Positions 15,737 to 24,929 of a stretch of 64,000 nt of DNA are shown one piece after another (within the stretch, counting starts at the first letter, position 1; every line of letters starts with the position of its first letter). The notes beneath the pieces were generated by a model. The model was not told the DNA's origin. It searched no databases and saw only the letters and a program-made list of their open reading frames with translations. The DNA is from Streptomyces mashuensis. GTDB taxonomy: Bacteria; Actinomycetota; Actinomycetes; Streptomycetales; Streptomycetaceae. The translations under genes and the position numbers were made by a program. Location: positions 744,001-808,000 of the forward strand of contig NZ_BNBD01000001.1 in the NCBI RefSeq assembly GCF_014654785.1, in the 5' to 3' direction.

Positions 15737-16654
15737 TGAGCGGAGCCAGATGATCGCGAAGGTCACGGTGCCTGGGAACGCGTGGCCTCGCTTGTCATAG
15801 CGGGTCGCCACGGTTCGGAAGCCCTTGAGCTTGTTGATAGCCCGCTCGACGACGTTGCGTTGCTTGTACCACTTTTTGTCGAAGCCGGGAGGCCGGCCGC
15901 CGTGCGAGCCGCGCTTGATGCGGTTGAGCGCCTGGTCGACCTTCTCGGGAATGATGTGCCCGATACCTCGTTTGCGCAGGTAGGCCAGCGTGCGGGGGTT
16001 GCTGTACGCCTTATCGGCGCTGACGCTGTTCGGGCGGGAGCGGGGCCGCCCGGCACCGATGCGTGGGACGCGGATCTTCTCCACGACCGGCTCAAACCGG
16101 GTGCAGTCGGCCCGCTGTTCGGGTGTGACCACCAGGGACAGCGGGCGACACCGGCCGTCGGCGCTCAGGTGGACCTTGGTGATGAACCCGCCGCGCGAGC
16201 GGCTCAGGTCCTCACCTGCAGCACCACCTCCGCCAGGTGGCCGAGCAGGCCCGCCCACGCCGGATCGATCAGATGTTCCGCCGCCATCGCCCCTTTTGGG
16301 ATGACGGGCGCGGGGCCTTGCGGGCACCGGCAGCGTGCTGGTGGGCGCGGATCACCGTCGAGTCGACCGAGACGTCCCAGTCGATAGAGCCCTCGGCATC
16401 CGCGACGGCCTGGACCTGCTGCAGGAGCCGCTCCCAGGTGCCGTCCGCAGACCACAGCAGATGCCTCTTGTGCACAGTCTTCCAGGGGCCGAGCCTCTCG
16501 GGCAGGTCACGCCACTGCACCCCGGTCCGCACCCGGTGCAGAACCCCGTTGATCACCTGTCGGTGATCCCGCCACCTGCTCGTCCGGTGCTCACCGGCAG
16601 AAGCGACTCCAAGCGAGCCCACTCCTCGTCCGTCAGATCACCGTGACCAGCCAT
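15734..16654 (-). pseudogene. IS5-family transposase, frameshifted
   Basis: The transposase begins at ATG 16652-16654 (MAGHGDLTDEEWARLESLLPV). It changes frame near 16590 to continue as RWRDHRQVINGVLHRVRTG and VQWRDLPERLGPWKTVHKRH, through the first catalytic Asp in DVSVDSTVIRAHQHAAG. Near 16290 it changes again to GEDLSRSRGGFITKVHLSADG, ADKAYSNPRTLAYLRKRG and the final VVERAINKLKGFRTVATRYDKRG segment. One junction may correspond to the programmed frameshift of the IS427 group. The first one, between the N-terminal DDE-tnp helix region and the RWRDHRQ core, looks mutational. Probably inactive. Confidence 0.85.
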
Positions 16655-16673
16655 ACCAGGCCAACGAGTCGGG

Positions 16674-16692
16674 TGATCGGAGAAGCATGGCC
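16674..16692 (-). repeat. IS5 element terminal inverted repeat, right
   Basis: TGATCGGAGAAGCATGGCC, the imperfect reverse complement of 15718-15736 with two adjacent mismatches. Confidence 0.8.
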
Positions 16693-16706
16693 TGGGCCGA
16701 GGTGGT

Positions 16707-17063
16707 TCACCGCCCCGTCGGGGCCCATGCGGCAAGTTCGTTGCCACCCGGCTCCCGGAAGTGGAAGCGCCTGCCGCCGGGGAAGTCGAAGGCCTCGACC
16801 GTGATGGTGCCGCCCGCCTTGAGGACCGCGCTTCGTGTCGCCTCCAGATCGTTCACCTGGATTACGGCGAGCGGCCCGGCCGGGGCTTCTGAGTGGTCCT
16901 GTTGGAAGCCGAGGCTGACTCCGCCGCCGCAGTCCACATCGGTGTACTCCGGGCCGTACGGCGTCCCCGCCCAGCCGAAGACGGACCCGAAGAACTCTGC
17001 GGATTCCCGAGCCGAGGTGGTGGGGAACTCGACCATCGTGAAGCTGTTCATGTCCTCGATCAT
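16707..17063 (-). CDS. VOC-family (glyoxalase/bleomycin-resistance fold) protein
   Basis: A 118-residue single vicinal-oxygen-chelate domain protein. The pattern is typical: an N-terminal VEFPTTSARESAEFFGSVFGW pairing strand and helix, the central VIQVNDLEATRSAVLKAGG, and the C-terminal GRRFHFREPGGNELAAW with the metal-ligand Glu. Function within the superfamily (dioxygenase, lyase or binding protein) cannot be set from sequence. The start is ATG 17061-17063; an in-frame ATG at 17049-17051 is the alternative. Its 3' end is 15 bp from the IS5 element. Confidence 0.85.
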   Translation of the reverse strand: MIEDMNSFTMVEFPTTSARESAEFFGSVFGWAGTPYGPEYTDVDCGGGVSLGFQQDHSEAPAGPLAVIQVNDLEATRSAVLKAGGTITVEAFDFPGGRRFHFREPGGNELAAWAPTGR

Positions 17064-17309
17064 AGGAAGGGCTGTTGGGGCCGTGTCAGTACACCTGGTG
17101 ACAGTTCCGGGCCGTAGCCGCCCGCTATGACAAGCACGGCTAACGCCCGTCCGGCACGGTCACACAGCCGCACTGCTCATCTGGCCCTGCTCATGTTCGA
17201 AGAGACATGACCTAGCCGAGCACCTTCAGCACGCGCCGCCGACAGGACCGCGTGGCGATTTCGTGCTGCGGGGGAGTGGTACCGGTTGTCGGGAAGCTCC
17301 TATAGATCG

Positions 17310-17640
17310 TCAAGTGGTCTGTGGGAGCGGTTCAGTGCGGGTCATGTGAGGTAGGTGGCGGTAGATCTCGCGGGCGACGAACCGTTTGAGGCAGCGGACG
17401 ATGTCCTTCTTGACCATGCCTTCGGCGGTTCGTCGTGCGACGTAGTCCTGGGTGCGCTGGTCGTATTTCATGCGGACCAGGACGATGGTGTGCAGAGCGT
17501 TGTTGGCTGCTCGGTCGCCTCCGCGGTTCAGCCGGTGGCGGTTGGTGCGGCCGGAGGAAGCTGGGTCCGGTGCGGCTCCGCAGAGGTGGGCGAAGGCGGC
17601 TTCGGAACGGAGGCGCTCGGGGTTGTCCCCGATGGGACCT
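17310..17640 (-). pseudogene. IS110-family transposase, C-terminal remnant
   Basis: The minus strand encodes the conserved C-terminal domain of IS110 transposases: IGDNPERLRSEAAFAHLCG, ASSGRTNRHRLNRGGDR and NNALHTIVLVRMKYDQRT, then YVARRTAEGMVKKDIVRCLKR and a stop at 17310. The N-terminal DEDD catalytic half is missing, because similarity ends abruptly near 17640. The short string GCTCCTAT occurs at both margins (17296 and 17651) and may mark deletion or element ends. Confidence 0.85.
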
Positions 17641-17791
17641 TTGGCCGGGCTCCTATGAAGTCACAGAAGCCCGACCGGCCACGCGCCAGTCGACACCGCC
17701 CGGCCGGCCGACGATTCCCGTCAAGGACAGCCGAAGCGCCAGTCAGTCGAAGAGTCAGACCCTCGAGCGGTGCCACGTCACATCCTCACTG

Positions 17792-18694
17792 TCAGTCGGT
17801 GGCGGTGTTCCGTTCGAGGGCGCGGCGCAGTTGTTCGATTTTCGGGGGCAGGAGATCCGCGAGCCCGTAACGGTGGCGTCCGCTGTTGTAGCTGCGGATC
17901 AGCCCGCGCTGTTGCAGGGGCATGCCCTGGCGACGCCGGGTGTACGAGCCGTCGTCGTGCAGTGTGCCGGCGTGGTTGTGGGCGAGCGAGACCCATAGTG
18001 CCTTGGCGCTGCCCTCCAGGCTCTCGGTCAGCTCCGCACGGATGGGCAGCCAGCGGTCGAGTGCAGCCCGGCTCAGGGGCGACAAGGGGATGGTTTCGCG
18101 GCGCGCTGGCGTGTCCGTGCCGTGCTGTGGGCGGCGGAGGACGTCCATACTGCGGCCGTCCCCCGACAGGTGACAGATGCGCTGGACCACCAGCTCGCCG
18201 GCCCGCGCCCGGGTGTCGAGCATCACCCCCAGTACGGCGATGAACCTTGCCTGACCGGGCGACTGAGCCGTGCACACATCGCGATGCAGTCGGCGTCGCA
18301 GAGCTCTGAGCTGCTCGTCCTGCGGGACGGGCCTCAATGCGACAGGCCCCGCGACCCCTATGGTCAAGGCCGGAAGCCCTGCTTCTCGGCGGAGGATCTC
18401 CAGACAGACCAGCCGGGCCGCGTTCGTCGGCTCCGATGTCGGCGGCTTCTCACCGTTCACCAGACGGGTGCGCAGCGCGCCGGTCTCCGCCACCCGGATG
18501 TAGTGCCGTAGGACCGCCGCGTCGAGGAGCTGCGGCAGATCTTTCCGAGCTTGGCGGGGCAGCCGGTCCTGCTCGAGCGCGGCTGTCAGCTCCTGACGGA
18601 CCATGCCGAGCTGACGCCGACGTGCCCCTCCGACGGCGAGACCGCCGATGAGCTCGTCGAGAACTGCGATGGACGGATGTGACACAAGGAGCAT
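17792..18694 (-). CDS. Tyrosine-recombinase-like protein, divergent
   Basis: A 300-residue protein resembling phage-integrase/XerC-type recombinases in layout: an N-terminal helical region with a Tyr-containing LRHYIRVAETGALRTR, a core LGVMLDTRARAGELVVQRICHL carrying a candidate first catalytic Arg, and IPLSPLSRAALDRWLPIRAEL equivalent to the strand-helix after it. The expected HxxR and nucleophilic Tyr box is not clear; the C-terminus reads SGRHRYGLADLLPPKIEQLRRA. It may therefore be a divergent or degenerate recombinase. It lies between the IS110 remnant and a tRNA-derived att-like sequence, a typical location for integration genes. Confidence 0.55.
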   Translation of the reverse strand: MLLVSHPSIAVLDELIGGLAVGGARRRQLGMVRQELTAALEQDRLPRQARKDLPQLLDAAVLRHYIRVAETGALRTRLVNGEKPPTSEPTNAARLVCLEILRREAGLPALTIGVAGPVALRPVPQDEQLRALRRRLHRDVCTAQSPGQARFIAVLGVMLDTRARAGELVVQRICHLSGDGRSMDVLRRPQHGTDTPARRETIPLSPLSRAALDRWLPIRAELTESLEGSAKALWVSLAHNHAGTLHDDGSYTRRRQGMPLQQRGLIRSYNSGRHRYGLADLLPPKIEQLRRALERNTATD

Positions 18695-19004
18695 GGTGCC
18701 GCAGGGATGTAGCTAATAACAGGCCCCATGCGCGCTTGACTCGTTCCATCCCTGGTAATGGGCCAGCAGCGGGAGGGGGCCCTGCGATGACCGGGCGACG
18801 AGGGAAAGCCCTTGCCGTAGGGCGCGGCGGTGCTGCGTTGTAGCTAGCCGACAGTGCCTCAACGGAGGAGGGCCAGCCGTGGCGACAGGAACGTGGGGAC
18901 CATTTGGGGACCACACGTCGTGCACGTAAACGGACAACTTTGGCGGTACTGCACGAAGTGGCTCGATGATTTGCCCTGAATATTGGTGATGTGGTGCATG
19001 TCTC
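18695..19004. other. Gene-free stretch left of the tRNA-derived sequence
   Basis: About 310 bp without a convincing gene. A direct repetition TGGGGACCA-TTTGGGGACCACA lies near 18893-18914. There is no D-arm or acceptor strand that would complete the tRNA fragment beginning at 19005. Confidence 0.4.
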
Positions 19005-19054
19005 CTTGACTGGGGGTCAAGGGGTCGTGGGTTCAAATCCCGCCGTCCCGACCA
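19005..19054 (+). other. 3' half of tRNA-Pro(GGG): att-site-like core
   Basis: The 50 bp form an anticodon stem-loop (CTTGA, loop CTGGGGG with anticodon GGG, TCAAG), a T-arm (GTGGG TTCAAAT CCCGC) and the 3' acceptor strand CGTCCCG followed by ACCA. Upstream sequence does not form a D-arm or the 5' acceptor strand CGGGACG, so this is not a functional tRNA gene. Integrative elements that target tRNA 3' ends leave exactly such half copies, and a decayed integrase gene follows at once. The matching complete tRNA gene is not in the window. Confidence 0.8.
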
Positions 19055-19069
19055 GCGTTTTCGCAGGTC

Positions 19070-20531
19070 GGAGCCCGTTTTCGCAGTGATGCGGAGGCGG
19101 GCTTTCGGTTGTTTGGGGCGGTGGCGGTCGCAGTGTGGTCGCGGGCCAGGCCCTGGGGATGTGAGGCGGAGAGTGAACTGGCTGCCGGGGCAGGGGAGCG
19201 GAGACGTGCGAGCCAGCGGCGGATGGGGCCGTGGGGGTTTCGGTGTGGCCGCGGCCAGCGAAGGGGAAGCGGGCGGCGGGCACGCCGCTTCTCTTGCCTC
19301 TCGGCCGTGGTGAGGGCGGTCTCGATGGCGTCGACGGCTTCGTGGGCAGCTTGGCGGGTGAGGTGGGGGTAGACGTTTGCCTGGTCGAGAGGGCGGAGTG
19401 TCGCAGCGTCTTCGATACGACGATGAACGGGACGTTTGCGGTGATGCTGAGCGTGGCGGCGAGATGCCGGAGGTCGTGGATGGCGATGCGTGAGACATGA
19501 GCTTCCATGGCGCGTTTTCGGAAGCGGTCGAGGATGGTCTGTGGTCGTAGTGGTCGCCCGTCGGGTCGGCAGAAGACCAGGCCGATGAACGGGTCGGCCG
19601 AGCTGTCGGCAGAAGGCCAGGCCGATGAACGGGTCGGCCGAGCTGCTTTCCAGATGAGTGGCTGCTGCTCGGCGCCGCAGGAGTGCCTCAGCTACCCGGG
19701 GCGAGATAGCGGCCCAGTTCTTGCTGCTGCGAGACTTGGGGGGAGTTCGAGGCGGGCATTGTTGATCGCCGAGAGTGTGCAGCGGATATAGAGGACGCGT
19801 TCGTCAGGTGGACGTCATCCCAGTGCAGAGCGAGTGCCTCGCCCTTGCGGATGCCGGTCCCTATGAGGACCTCGCACAGGTCTGCCATGAGTGGGTCGGC
19901 CTCGTGGCAGTAGGCGAGGAATCGCACTGCCTCCTGTGGGGTCCAGATCTGCCGTTCCGGGTTCGGCGGACGGGGGATGACCGTCGGTCGTGCTGGGTTG
20001 TGGGAGAGGCGGTGTTGGCGGACGGCGTCGCCGAGGGCGCTGGAGAGGGTGGCGAGGATGCGGCGGACGGTGACGCTGCCGCCGGAGAGTTGGGCGTGGG
20101 CGTAGCCGGCTATGTGCCAGTGGCTGAGCTCCTCCAGCCTCAGTGGCCCGAGGGCTGGTACGAGATCGTCCTGGACGTAGGCGCGGTAGCGCACCAGCGT
20201 CGTCGGTTTGAGGCTCAGGGCCTTGGTCTTGAGCCAGTCGGTGAGGTACTCGGCGACGGTCTGGTTCGGTCGGCGGTGAACCCGCCGGCCTCTCCGTCCA
20301 ACAGCCGGCGGAGAGCGGCTTTGGCGGTGTCTTTGTCGGGGAAGCCGCCGCGGCGGACGGTGGGGCGGTCGGGTGTGGGGGAGGGGAGATCGACGGCAAG
20401 GTCCAGGTGCCGTGCTCACGGTTGATTGCGAGGTGGGGGCAGCGGTTGCCCAGCTGCCGTCGGTACTGGTCACGGCATCCGCACCGACGGTAGACGCGCC
20501 CCCGCGTGGCGGCGGAGCGCATGGTGATCAC
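19070..20531 (-). pseudogene. Tyrosine-type phage/ICE integrase, frameshifted
   Basis: Pieces in several frames reconstruct a Streptomyces integrase. The N-terminal Cys-rich segment is GRVYRRCGCRDQYRRQLG. The core-binding domain is TVAEYLTDWLKTKALSLKP through LGDAVRQHRLSHNPARP. The catalytic start WTPQEAVRFLAYC includes LIGTGIRKGEALALHWDDV (first Arg). After a 40-bp tandem duplication come DRFRKRAMEAHVSRIAIHDLRHLAATL (HxLRH box) and VSKTLRHSALSTR, with the Tyr region lost. It would have catalysed integration at the tRNA-Pro att core just to its left. Multiple frameshifts make it inactive. Confidence 0.85.
19566..19645. repeat. 40-bp tandem duplication inside integrase pseudogene
   Basis: Two adjacent 40-bp units (19566-19605 and 19606-19645) differ at one base. 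The length is not a multiple of three, so the duplication shifts the integrase frame and is probably one of the inactivating events. Confidence 0.9.
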
Positions 20532-20934
20532 TTCCGGAAGATTGAACTGGTCCTACATGCTCATGCTGGACCTCGAAACCGGCGATCCGCGACCATCTAT
20601 GCAACCACATGGCGGCTGGTGACCACCTGACCTGCAGATTCCCCTTGGCGGGGCGACAAGTGCGGGCTTCTGCTCAAGAGCGTCCGTGGTGACGTGGGTG
20701 AGCGCTGACATAGGGATGGCGCTGATTTCACCGGAGCGTGAGCGCAACGACAAGCACTATCGGAGCACCTGTCAAGATCTGCTCTTCTCGTATCCCGGGG
20801 GACCGAGACCACGTGTACCACCAGACGCGTGCCTTTATCTCGGTCGTCATGGACCGATTCCTCAAGGCCCGACGAGTCAGCTCTTCCCGATGCGGTCCGG
20901 ACTTTCGGGCTGCGGATGAATGGAGCGTTGCTGC
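20532..20934. other. Gene-free stretch between integrase and hydrolase pseudogenes
   Basis: About 400 bp with no coherent coding frame, repeat or RNA gene that I can recognise. Base composition is somewhat less GC-rich than the flanking core genes. Confidence 0.4.
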
Positions 20935-21748
20935 AGCGGTGAGCGGCGAGGATAGGTACGCCCCGAGGTGGGGAAGTCGATACAGCCGACCGGCGTGTCG
21001 ACGTGCTGGTCAACGGGGAATCGGTCGCCGAGCCGATGAGGAATTGCCACAAGGTCACCGGTGTCGGCGAGTTCACCCAGTAGCGGACTCCGGTTGGCTT
21101 AGCGCCCCGATCGGCGATTGGCGCGGGTATCAGGTGATCGAAAAATCCCGCCGGGCAGGCCAAAGGGGGGGACCAAGGTTACGAAGCAGTCCACGGCCAG
21201 TTCCGGGTGTGCATGGAGAGCCTCGTACGCGATGACTGAGCCGAGGGAGTGTGTGCCAGCACCACCTTGGGGCGCACCTGTCGAATCGACTCGGTCATGG
21301 CGGACCGGGCAGCAGCCCGTACCTGTGGAACGTGGAGGTAGCGGTGGACCTCGCCCGCCAGCTGGACGGCGAGTCGAATGACCACTTTGATGGGGATGTT
21401 GCGTCGTCGGGAGATCCAGGACAGGACTTGCCGCAGTGGTGCAGTGATCAGTCCTTGTTGTTCTTGCAGGGTGGGTGAGCACAAGGCCAGCGCCCAGGCG
21501 ATGACGAAAGACTGTTCTCGTTCGTCGATGGAAAGCAGGTCGGGTACGGTGGCCTGCTGTTCCGCGGCTTGGGTGTGGTGGGCGTAGTACGCGACGTGCA
21601 GGGTAGGAAGTTGGGGGTCGTCCAGTCCAACGGCCGTGAACCCCTGCTGAAGCCTGGGCTGCCACTGCCCTGCTAGTTCGGCGGCCCCCTGTTTCGGCGA
21701 GCGGCCGCACAGGTGGTTGGCGATGCCGTGCACTGCGGTGATCGTCAC
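20935..21748 (-). pseudogene. Alpha/beta-hydrolase-like protein, frameshifted
   Basis: It starts at GTG 21746-21748 (VTITAVHGIANHLCGRSP), overlapping the stop of the upstream gene as GTGA. A long frame runs through SIDEREQSFVIAWALALCSP to RQVRPKVVLAH. It then shifts so that the nucleophile elbow HSLGSVIAYEALHAHPELAVDCFVT is read in another frame, followed by a further shift to GIFDHLIPAPIADRGAKP. The C-terminal WVN, GELADTGDLVAIPHRLGDR and QHVDTPVGCIDFPTSG segments occur in yet another frame. This was a serine hydrolase with a lipase-type GHSLGS motif, now dead. It formed an operon with the beta-propeller gene. Confidence 0.75.
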
Positions 21749-23500
21749 TGCATTGATCCTTCCTCAACGTGACAATGCACGGAGTAGGCCGGGAATCGCC
21801 ACGGGTCGCCCGTGGTTATGCCCTTGATCTTGGTGATCTCGTACCAGTGTGCCTCCAGCCGCACAACCTCAAATCCGTCGAGCTCCAGTACGGCGACGAG
21901 AGCGCGTCCTGAAGTTCGGCCGTCGTCGCAGTAACGAGGCGTGCATAGACCAGGCCGGAGGAGGGCGGCTGTCCCCTCTCCCATTCGTCGACGGTGTGCA
22001 ACTCCCATCCGTCCGCACGGGCGTCGCCACAGAGCAGTTCGCCCGGCAACCAAGCCAGGATGTGCGTGACGTGGACAGTCGGCTGCGTCGGGCGGGGTGC
22101 CGATGCGGCTGAGGAGCAGGCCCAGCCGAGGGCTGCGACGTGGCCACCCTTGCTGCCTATCAGTACACCACCGTCGTAGGGGGGTGATCGTGTGCACTCG
22201 GTCTGGTATTGGGGCCGGCCTGCCGTTCACTTGGCTGATCGTCATCAACTGAAAGCTGGCCACGAGGACGGAGCCCAGGAGCGAGGTCGTCAGGAGATCC
22301 CGGACCCGCACATGGTCGTCGTCCTGGGACTGCTCAGCCGCGAACAAACGCCCGCCCAGCATCGCAATCGATCTGACGCGGTCCAGCCTGATCGACTGCC
22401 GCAGGGTGCCGTCGGTCAGGGACCAGAGACAGACTCTCGTTGCGTTGTGGACGCTGACCATGAGGGACTCGCCGTCGATCTCGCCTGCGACCAGCTCCGT
22501 GACCGGCCCCTCCACGCCCGTGAGGATGTGGGAAGTCGACTCTTTCTGCGTGTCCCACACATGGATACCGCCGTCGGCGCAGCCGACCACGGCCCGGACC
22601 AAATTGCCCTGCGGGATGGCGGTCAGCGTTGTGGCCGGAGCAGGGAGACGGACCGTCGATTCCAAGAAATCTTCACCGATATTCCAGGTGTCGAGCTCAT
22701 TCTCCGTGGTCACCGTGACGACGTAGGATGCGTCGCCGACGGTCACGGTAACGACGTGTGTGAGCTCGCCCAGGTCAGTCAGTTCGTGCTCTTCGGCGCC
22801 GGTGCTCAGATCCCAGGTCTTGACCTCGCCAAGCGCGAGTTCGGCGCTGAGGACGAGCTCCGAGCCGCCGAGCCGGGTAGTGCCGAGGACCGTGACGGGG
22901 TACCAGTGGTTCTGGCCGTGACCGAACCGCGGGCAGACGTCGAGGTCCCACACCCGCAGGTTGCCGTCGCGATGGCCGTGAGCGCGAGCCGAAAACGTTC
23001 GACCTGACGGACGTCTCCGAGCGTCAGTCCCCGGTCCTTGGCTCCCGTGACGACCTGGACGGTCTCGCCGTCACCCCGGACCGCATACATGCCGGGGTGG
23101 TAGGCGATGGGGGAGAACAGCGGGGCGGGTGCGTGCGTGCTGGATCCGCACCTCCTGGAGCGGGCCGTCTGATGAGAGGGTGACGGGCTGTTCATCCAGT
23201 TCGCACAGCACTCTCGGCCTGTGCTCCTGGGGCTCGGCGGAAATGCAGTGGAAGGCGAGGGAACCGTCTGCGGACTCCCTGCCGAGCAGTGAACGGATGG
23301 CGGTGTCCCCGGCGTTGGTAGTGTCGAGGGTCATGCCTAAGGAATCACCTGGCAGGCCGATCAGGGTGACGTCGCCACTGACCCGACCGACTGCCAGGCA
23401 TGTTTCGTCTCCGCTGCCGACTACCGGCAGGGCTGAGACCCTCGCGCCGTCGAGGTGCGCGTCGGCGATGATCGCACCTGTGGCAAGTTCGTACAGCCGA
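21745..23500 (-). pseudogene. WD40-like beta-propeller protein, truncated and frameshifted
   Basis: Repeated blades are visible in mixed frames: RLYELATGAIIADAHLDG, SAELALGEVKTWDLSTGAEEH, VTTENELDTWNIGEDF, VGCADGGIHVWDTQKES and SVHNATRVCLWSLTDGTLRQ, then AMLGGRLFAAEQSQDD, each with the WD-type x-V-x-x-W-(D/N/S) ending. The C-terminal segment WELHTVDEWERGQPPSSGLVYARL and VAVLELDGFEVVRLEAHWYE is a conserved non-propeller tail. The beginning is fused by a deletion near 23500 to the end of the upstream nuclease pseudogene. At least three frameshifts are present. Confidence 0.7.
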
Positions 23501-24363
23501 GACGCACCTCCAGGTCCCCGGTCCCGAGATGCCCGATGCCGCGCATGTCCCGGGTGCAGCCCTCCACCAGCGCGACCGAGTCCGGGTCGAGTCTGAGACA
23601 GACCAGGATCGCCTCGTGCTTCGGACGGAAGATCACCGATGCCACGGTCACCAGCCGTCGGTAGGCGATGTAGTGCCGCAGTGATGCCACCTCGACCTCG
23701 CCCCACGCCGTGAGGGCCTCGTCCAGCTCCGCGTACAGGTCCCGCAAACACTCCGGCACGAGGCTGGTACCTGCAGGTGAATGAGTCGCAAGGGGCCGTC
23801 GGCGCGCCGCCGACCACGGCGTCCCGCTCCCGGCTCCGCCGAGACGAAGCGGCGCTCGGTGAGCCGGACGAGGGATCGACGGGCAGCAGGCCGCCGTCGA
23901 AGACGCGGTAGCGCACCAGGTCGGTGCGCTCGGGCAGCCACTGCGCGGCCACACGGTCGTGGTGGGAAGAACCAGCCGCGATGCGGACCATCCGCGGACG
24001 GCGCCAGTCGGTCGACTCGGCAGCCTCCGCGCCCAGCACCTTCCGGACCAGCGCCTCGAACTCGTGCTGCGCCAAGCGCAGCCAGGAGAGGTACGAGACG
24101 GCCTCCGACAGCACCTCGCTGTCGGAACCCTTCTTGAACTCGATCAGCACCGGGCTGCCGTTCTCATCCAGCCCCAGCGTGTCGATCCGCCCCCGGTGCC
24201 ACGGACCAGTCGCGTACTCCGACGCCACGAACCGAATGCCGAGCATCTGCTCCAGACCGGCCTCGACCCGCCGCTGCAGCTCCACCTCCAGCGCCACCGT
24301 CGAACCGGAGAGCTCGACATCCCGACCGTCCGCGTCCTGCCGGAACAGCATCAGCTCGGTCAC
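23500..24363 (-). pseudogene. PD-(D/E)XK nuclease with C-terminal DUF5655, frameshifted
   Basis: It begins intact at 24363 (MTELMLFRQDADGRDVELSG). The PD-(D/E)XK core is GRIDTLGLDENGSPVLIEFKKG (Asp and E-x-K) near residues 58-79, and an AVSYLSWLRLAQHEFEALV helix follows. After residue about 165 the frame is lost. The DUF5655 domain continues in another frame: VPECLRDLYAELDEALTAWG, VASLRHYIAYRRLVTVASV and DMRGIGHLGTGDLEVRL. It was probably a DNA-cleaving defence or repair protein. The break lies in the linker between the two domains. Confidence 0.75.
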
Positions 24364-24929
24364 CAGCGCCCCCCGTGATCTCTGTAAAGGCCAATCAACG
24401 GGAGGCCGTGGGTATTCCGCCGTTGGGTAGCGGGAAGAGTGGCTTGCCCAGTCTCCGGGCCGGTACGCCCGAGCCAGGGGCAGGCGCCAACCAGTGGCCC
24501 GAAGTCCCGGCTCACCTCAGCGTTCGCAGTACTCTGGATCTTCCCCGAACGTTCGGGGGCCTTCCAGACAGACCATGGGATGGGCCAACCGTAGGATGCC
24601 GGCAGCACCTCGGGGCGGAATCCGACGCCGCGGACGTGGCAATGGCATGAGCTCCGGTGTCTGTTGCTGCCGCCAGCGATACACGTCTGCGGAGTCGCAT
24701 GGATAGCAGGGCCCTAGCGGTCTTGTCGGTGTTTGTCCGTATGATTGACCCTCTCTGGAGTTACTGGGGGCTGCTTTCGGTCACAGGGGTGGGTGCCGCG
24801 TAATATTCTCGGGGCGCCTGGCGCGTCCGATCGATCTTGTTCTCCGAGGTAGACGCCGGATTCTTGATCTTGCCAGAGGTTGTGTGATCTCCTGGTGCTC
24901 GTTCTTCTCGTCCGATGGAGGTTGGCGCA
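24364..24929. other. Leader region of the methyltransferase gene
   Basis: About 565 bp without a gene. It contains a perfect 16-bp palindrome CCCCGAACGTTCGGGG at 24543-24558 and an AT-richer patch at 24720-24880 with TTGACC near 24743 and GTAATATTC near 24800, where the promoter of the rightward methyltransferase gene probably lies. Confidence 0.45.

Larger units (their letters stand above)
15718..16692 (-). mobile_element. IS5-family (IS427-like) insertion sequence, inactivated
   Basis: A roughly 975-bp element with imperfect 19-bp inverted repeats: GGCCATGTCTCTCCGATCA at 15718-15736 and, reading inward from the other end, GGCCATGCTTCTCCGATCA (complement of 16674-16692), 17 of 19 matching. 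The transposase is spread over three reading frames. No target duplication is evident, perhaps because the IS701 insertion or an earlier rearrangement removed it. Its right end lies 15 bp from the stop codon of a VOC gene. Confidence 0.85.

Noticed and set aside
19005..19054. A functional tRNA-Pro gene
   Set aside because: No D-arm and no 5' acceptor strand can be found upstream; only the anticodon arm, T-arm and 3' acceptor strand exist.
24543..24558. LexA/SOS box in the methyltransferase leader
   Set aside because: The palindrome has GAAC directly joined to GTTC, without the four-base spacer of actinobacterial SOS boxes.
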